Position numbers and translations under genes: made by a program. From assembly GCF_001571325.1 (NCBI RefSeq), contig NZ_BCTO01000026.1, positions 60,402 through 124,401 on the forward strand: 64,000 nucleotides of DNA, given 5' to 3'. The DNA is from Delftia tsuruhatensis NBRC 16741 (GTDB taxonomy: Bacteria > Pseudomonadota > Gammaproteobacteria > Burkholderiales > Burkholderiaceae_C). The notes beneath the pieces were generated by a model. That model was not told the origin of the DNA. It searched no databases and saw nothing but the letters and a program-made list of their open reading frames with translations. This document shows, piece after piece, positions 61,799 to 64,000 of the stretch (the first letter of the stretch is position 1; each line of letters starts with the position of its first letter).

Positions 61799-62218
61799 TT
61801 ACAGCCTCTTCTTCAGCGCCTGCCAGTCCTGGCTCAGCTCGTTGCGGGTGAGGATGAAAGGGCGTGCCAGGCGTCGTACGGCCGCAAGCAACTGCCACAA
61901 GGCAATTGCAAGGATAGCCAGCCAGCCGCCAAACAGCAGCCAGGCCACCATCACGCGGTGCTCGGTGTCCCAGAACTGCACCAGCACCGCCACGGACAGC
62001 ATGAGCATGACCACGACGCTGAGTCCGGCCAGCGCAATGAGCAGCACGACCACGGTCTGCATGCTGCGCTTGTGCTGAACCCATTCAAGCCGAGCCAGGT
62101 CGGTACGGTCCTCGGCGGCAATGGCCAGCTCGATCACGGCAGCACGCCAGCGCGCCACCCAGGCATCCAAACCCAGAAGGGAAATCCAGTTCACAGGCAT
62201 CCTTTTCTGGTCAGGCAT
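61799..62218 (-). CDS. Phage-holin-family (holin-X/YqjE-like) membrane protein
   Basis: 139 aa. Two hydrophobic segments (VVVLLIALAGLSVVVMLMLSVAVLVQF and VAWLLFGGWLAILAIALWQLL) follow an amphipathic region (ELAIAAEDRTDLARLEW), the YqjE/DUF1469 pattern. The start is uncertain: ATG 62218, ATG 62200, or a GTG at 62194 that has AAAAGG at the best distance. It sits between YqjD- and YqjK-like genes; despite the family name no phage genes are near. Confidence 0.78.
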   Translation of the reverse strand: MPDQKRMPVNWISLLGLDAWVARWRAAVIELAIAAEDRTDLARLEWVQHKRSMQTVVVLLIALAGLSVVVMLMLSVAVLVQFWDTEHRVMVAWLLFGGWLAILAIALWQLLAAVRRLARPFILTRNELSQDWQALKKRL

Positions 62219-62226
62219 GCCGTTGA

Positions 62227-62538
62227 TCAGCGACGGCCCAGCATGAAGCCCAGCAAGGCGCCCACAGCCAGGGCCGCGCCAGCCACACGCCACGGCTCGT
62301 CGTGGGCATAGCGATCCGCCGCATAGGCGGCATCCTTAGCTTGGCGGGCCGCTTCCTGCGCGGCGCGCACAGCCGAGTCACGCACATTGGACATGCCGTC
62401 ATCGATGCGCTGGCGCAGCATGTGGATTTCCGGCACGGCATCCAGCTCCTTGGCAGACAGCAGGCCACGCAGGTCGCTGACCAGTTTTTCAAGATCGGCT
62501 TGCGCGGTGGAGACGGTTTCAGTGATCGACTTCGTCAT
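62227..62538 (-). CDS. ElaB/YqjD-family (DUF883) membrane protein
   Basis: 103 aa. A long charged helix (TETVSTAQADLEKLVSDLRGLLSAKELDAVPEIHMLRQRIDDGMSNVRDSAVRAAQEAARQAKDAAYAADRYAHDEPW) ends in one C-terminal membrane helix (VAGAALAVGALLGFMLGRR). In E. coli such proteins tether ribosomes to the membrane in stationary phase. GAAAGG lies eight bases before the ATG. First of a three-gene run. Confidence 0.9.
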   Translation of the reverse strand: MTKSITETVSTAQADLEKLVSDLRGLLSAKELDAVPEIHMLRQRIDDGMSNVRDSAVRAAQEAARQAKDAAYAADRYAHDEPWRVAGAALAVGALLGFMLGRR

Positions 62539-62739
62539 GATGAGCCTTTCTATTGAGGTGAAAACAAATACAGCGGGGAGCAGGCAATCATGTCGCCCGA
62601 TACCTGTCACGCAACATGGGCAGGCCCTTGTTACATGCAAGCATCTTATCCAATTGTTCCCTGGCTTCCGGGAAGCGAGGGGGCCTGAGCCTTGTCAGAC
62701 AAGGCCTGCCGTGGCCGTGTGTCGTGGACCGGCAGACCA

Positions 62740-63840
62740 TCAGGCCAGCAACTTCGCCACATGTGCGCCGATGGCCAGGCAGCTGGTCAGCCCCGGCGAT
62801 TCGATGCCCAGCAACTGCACCACGCCCGCAACGCCATGGACCTGCGGTCCCTGGATCGTGAAGTCTGCCGCCGCCTCGCCAGGACCGCTGATCTTGGGAC
62901 GGATGCCAGCGTAGCCGGGCACCAGCGCGCCATCGGCCAGGGCCGGCCAGTACCGGCGGATCTCTGCATAGAAGGCGTCGGCGCGCGCTGGATCGACCTG
63001 CAGATCGCTTGCGCTTTCCACCCACTGCACATCGGGGCCGAACTTGGCCTGTCCACCCATGTCCAGGGTGAGATGCACGCCCAGACCTGCAGCCTCGGGC
63101 ACGGGATAGATGAGGCGCGAGAACGGCGCGCGCCCCGACAGCGTGAAATAGTTGCCCTTGGCATAGAAGGCGCGTGGAACCAACTGCTGCGGAAAGCCTT
63201 GCAGGCGCGCCGCCAGCAACGGGGCATTCAGGCCTGCCGCATTGACCAGGCTACGCGCCTGCAGTTGCGTGCCGTCGGCGGTGCGCAGCCACACGCCGCC
63301 AGACGTGGCGGCGGCCTCCTGCACCTCGGCATGGCAGACCACCATGCCGCCTGCGTTTTCGAGATCGCCCCGCAGAGCCAGCATCAGGCCGTGGCTGTCG
63401 ATGATGCCGGTGCTGGGCGAATGCAGTGCCGCCACACACTGCAGCGCAGGCTCCAAGGCCCGTGCCTCGGGGCCATCCAGCCAGCGCAGGTCATTGACGC
63501 CATTGGCCTCGGCCTTGCGCGCAATGGCCTGGAGCTGGCCGCGCTGCGCCTCATCCGTTGCCACGATGAGCTTGCCGCAACGCTGGTGGGCAACGCCGCG
63601 TTCCTCGCAATAGGCATAGAGACGCTGGCGGCCTTCGACGCAAAACCGGGCCTTCAGCGAACCCTGGGGATAGTAGATGCCGGCATGGATGACCTCGCTG
63701 TTGCGCGAACTGGTGCCCGTACCAATGGCTTCAGCTGCCTCCAGCACCATGACTTCCCTGCCCTGCAACGCCAGCGCCCTGGCCACGGCCAGCCCCACGA
63801 CGCCCGCCCCCACCACCACGCAATCGACCTGCTCGCTCAT
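62740..63840 (-). CDS. FAD-dependent oxidoreductase, L-2-hydroxyglutarate oxidase-like
   Basis: 366 aa. The DAO fold has the FAD motif [66 protein letters not shown], typical of LhgO-type enzymes ([14 protein letters not shown]). It also has GIIDSHGLM and, at the C-terminus, [21 protein letters not shown]. It probably oxidises L-2-hydroxyglutarate or another hydroxy acid, passing electrons to quinone. GGCAGG precedes the ATG. No partner gene lies beside it. Confidence 0.88.
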   Translation of the reverse strand: MSEQVDCVVVGAGVVGLAVARALALQGREVMVLEAAEAIGTGTSSRNSEVIHAGIYYPQGSLKARFCVEGRQRLYAYCEERGVAHQRCGKLIVATDEAQRGQLQAIARKAEANGVNDLRWLDGPEARALEPALQCVAALHSPSTGIIDSHGLMLALRGDLENAGGMVVCHAEVQEAAATSGGVWLRTADGTQLQARSLVNAAGLNAPLLAARLQGFPQQLVPRAFYAKGNYFTLSGRAPFSRLIYPVPEAAGLGVHLTLDMGGQAKFGPDVQWVESASDLQVDPARADAFYAEIRRYWPALADGALVPGYAGIRPKISGPGEAAADFTIQGPQVHGVAGVVQLLGIESPGLTSCLAIGAHVAKLLA

Positions 63841-63965
63841 CCTGCCTGCCCTTTCGTCGTTCAGCCACTGATTATCAGACCGCGCCAGATACGAATACGC
63901 CGCAGATCACCGGGCTGCACTGGAATATCCAGGACCTGGAACAAATGGGAGCAACCAAAACGGAA

Positions 63966-63996
63966 AAGCCCTCCTGAACAAGTTTCAGGAGGGCTT
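63966..63996 (-). terminator. Terminator at the right edge
   Basis: A 13-base inverted repeat (63966-63978 and 63984-63996) with a 5-base loop, followed by T4 on the minus strand. It probably ends a minus-strand gene lying beyond the window. Confidence 0.6.
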
Positions 63997-64000
63997 GAAT

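Noticed and set aside
61799..62218. Prophage remnant suggested by the holin-family gene
   Set aside because: The holin-X-like protein belongs to the yqjDEK cassette; no other phage gene lies near it.

Overview
The window is GC-rich, densely coded DNA from a betaproteobacterium. The gene set and order point to Comamonadaceae (Delftia/Comamonas-like; this is inference, no search was run). Supporting points are the aceE-aceF-lpdA cluster with a lipoyl domain fused to E3, an orphan Bug-type solute-binding protein, a PCMT-rhodanese-tolC-waaA block, and the protein sequences themselves. No rRNA, tRNA, CRISPR array or insertion sequence was recognised.

Layout. 1-3761 is an AT-richer minus-strand block: an RcsB-like regulator, an EAL phosphodiesterase with a degenerate receiver, and a membrane sensor kinase cut by the window edge. 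It looks like an acquired phosphorelay/c-di-GMP module. 4110-6802 holds gloA, an OmpA-domain protein, a ChaC-like cyclotransferase and sodC. 6824-12261 is a molybdenum hydroxylase operon (Bug protein, CoxL, CoxM, CoxS, CoxG), divergent from a MarR gene with palindromes between them; a MocA-like cytidylyltransferase follows. 13699-16668 has pdxH, a frameshifted AEC permease and a degenerate tyrosine recombinase. 16704-20583 is a zinc-uptake cluster (Fur/Zur-type regulator, His-rich secreted protein, DUF2946-like protein, ZnuD-like receptor), followed by msrA.

21372-29265 is a TetR-MFP-RND efflux operon continuing into PCMT, rhodanese and a TolC-type channel. A QseBC-like two-component pair follows. 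Then come waaA, a phosphomannomutase/phosphoglucomutase and prpE on the minus strand, and a run of housekeeping and hypothetical genes (isochorismatase-like hydrolase, NlpC/P60 peptidase, GlsB-like, DUF697-like, YghU-type GST, EVE protein, FUSC, MFS, LysE/LysR).

45325-51616 is the pyruvate dehydrogenase operon (aceE, aceF, lpdA). It is divergent from a FixL/FixJ-like two-component pair across an AT-rich region with a 10-bp inverted repeat. The right end carries folD, prlC, a DUF4124-glutaredoxin protein, a small membrane protein, rpiA divergent from pyrD, three small membrane-stress genes (YqjD, holin-X-like, YqjK-like) and an LhgO-like FAD oxidoreductase. Most operons end in clear hairpins, listed separately.

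The best candidates for undescribed biology are the left-edge c-di-GMP phosphorelay, the molybdenum hydroxylase operon of unknown substrate with its own solute-binding protein, and the dedicated sensor/regulator pair facing the pyruvate dehydrogenase operon.
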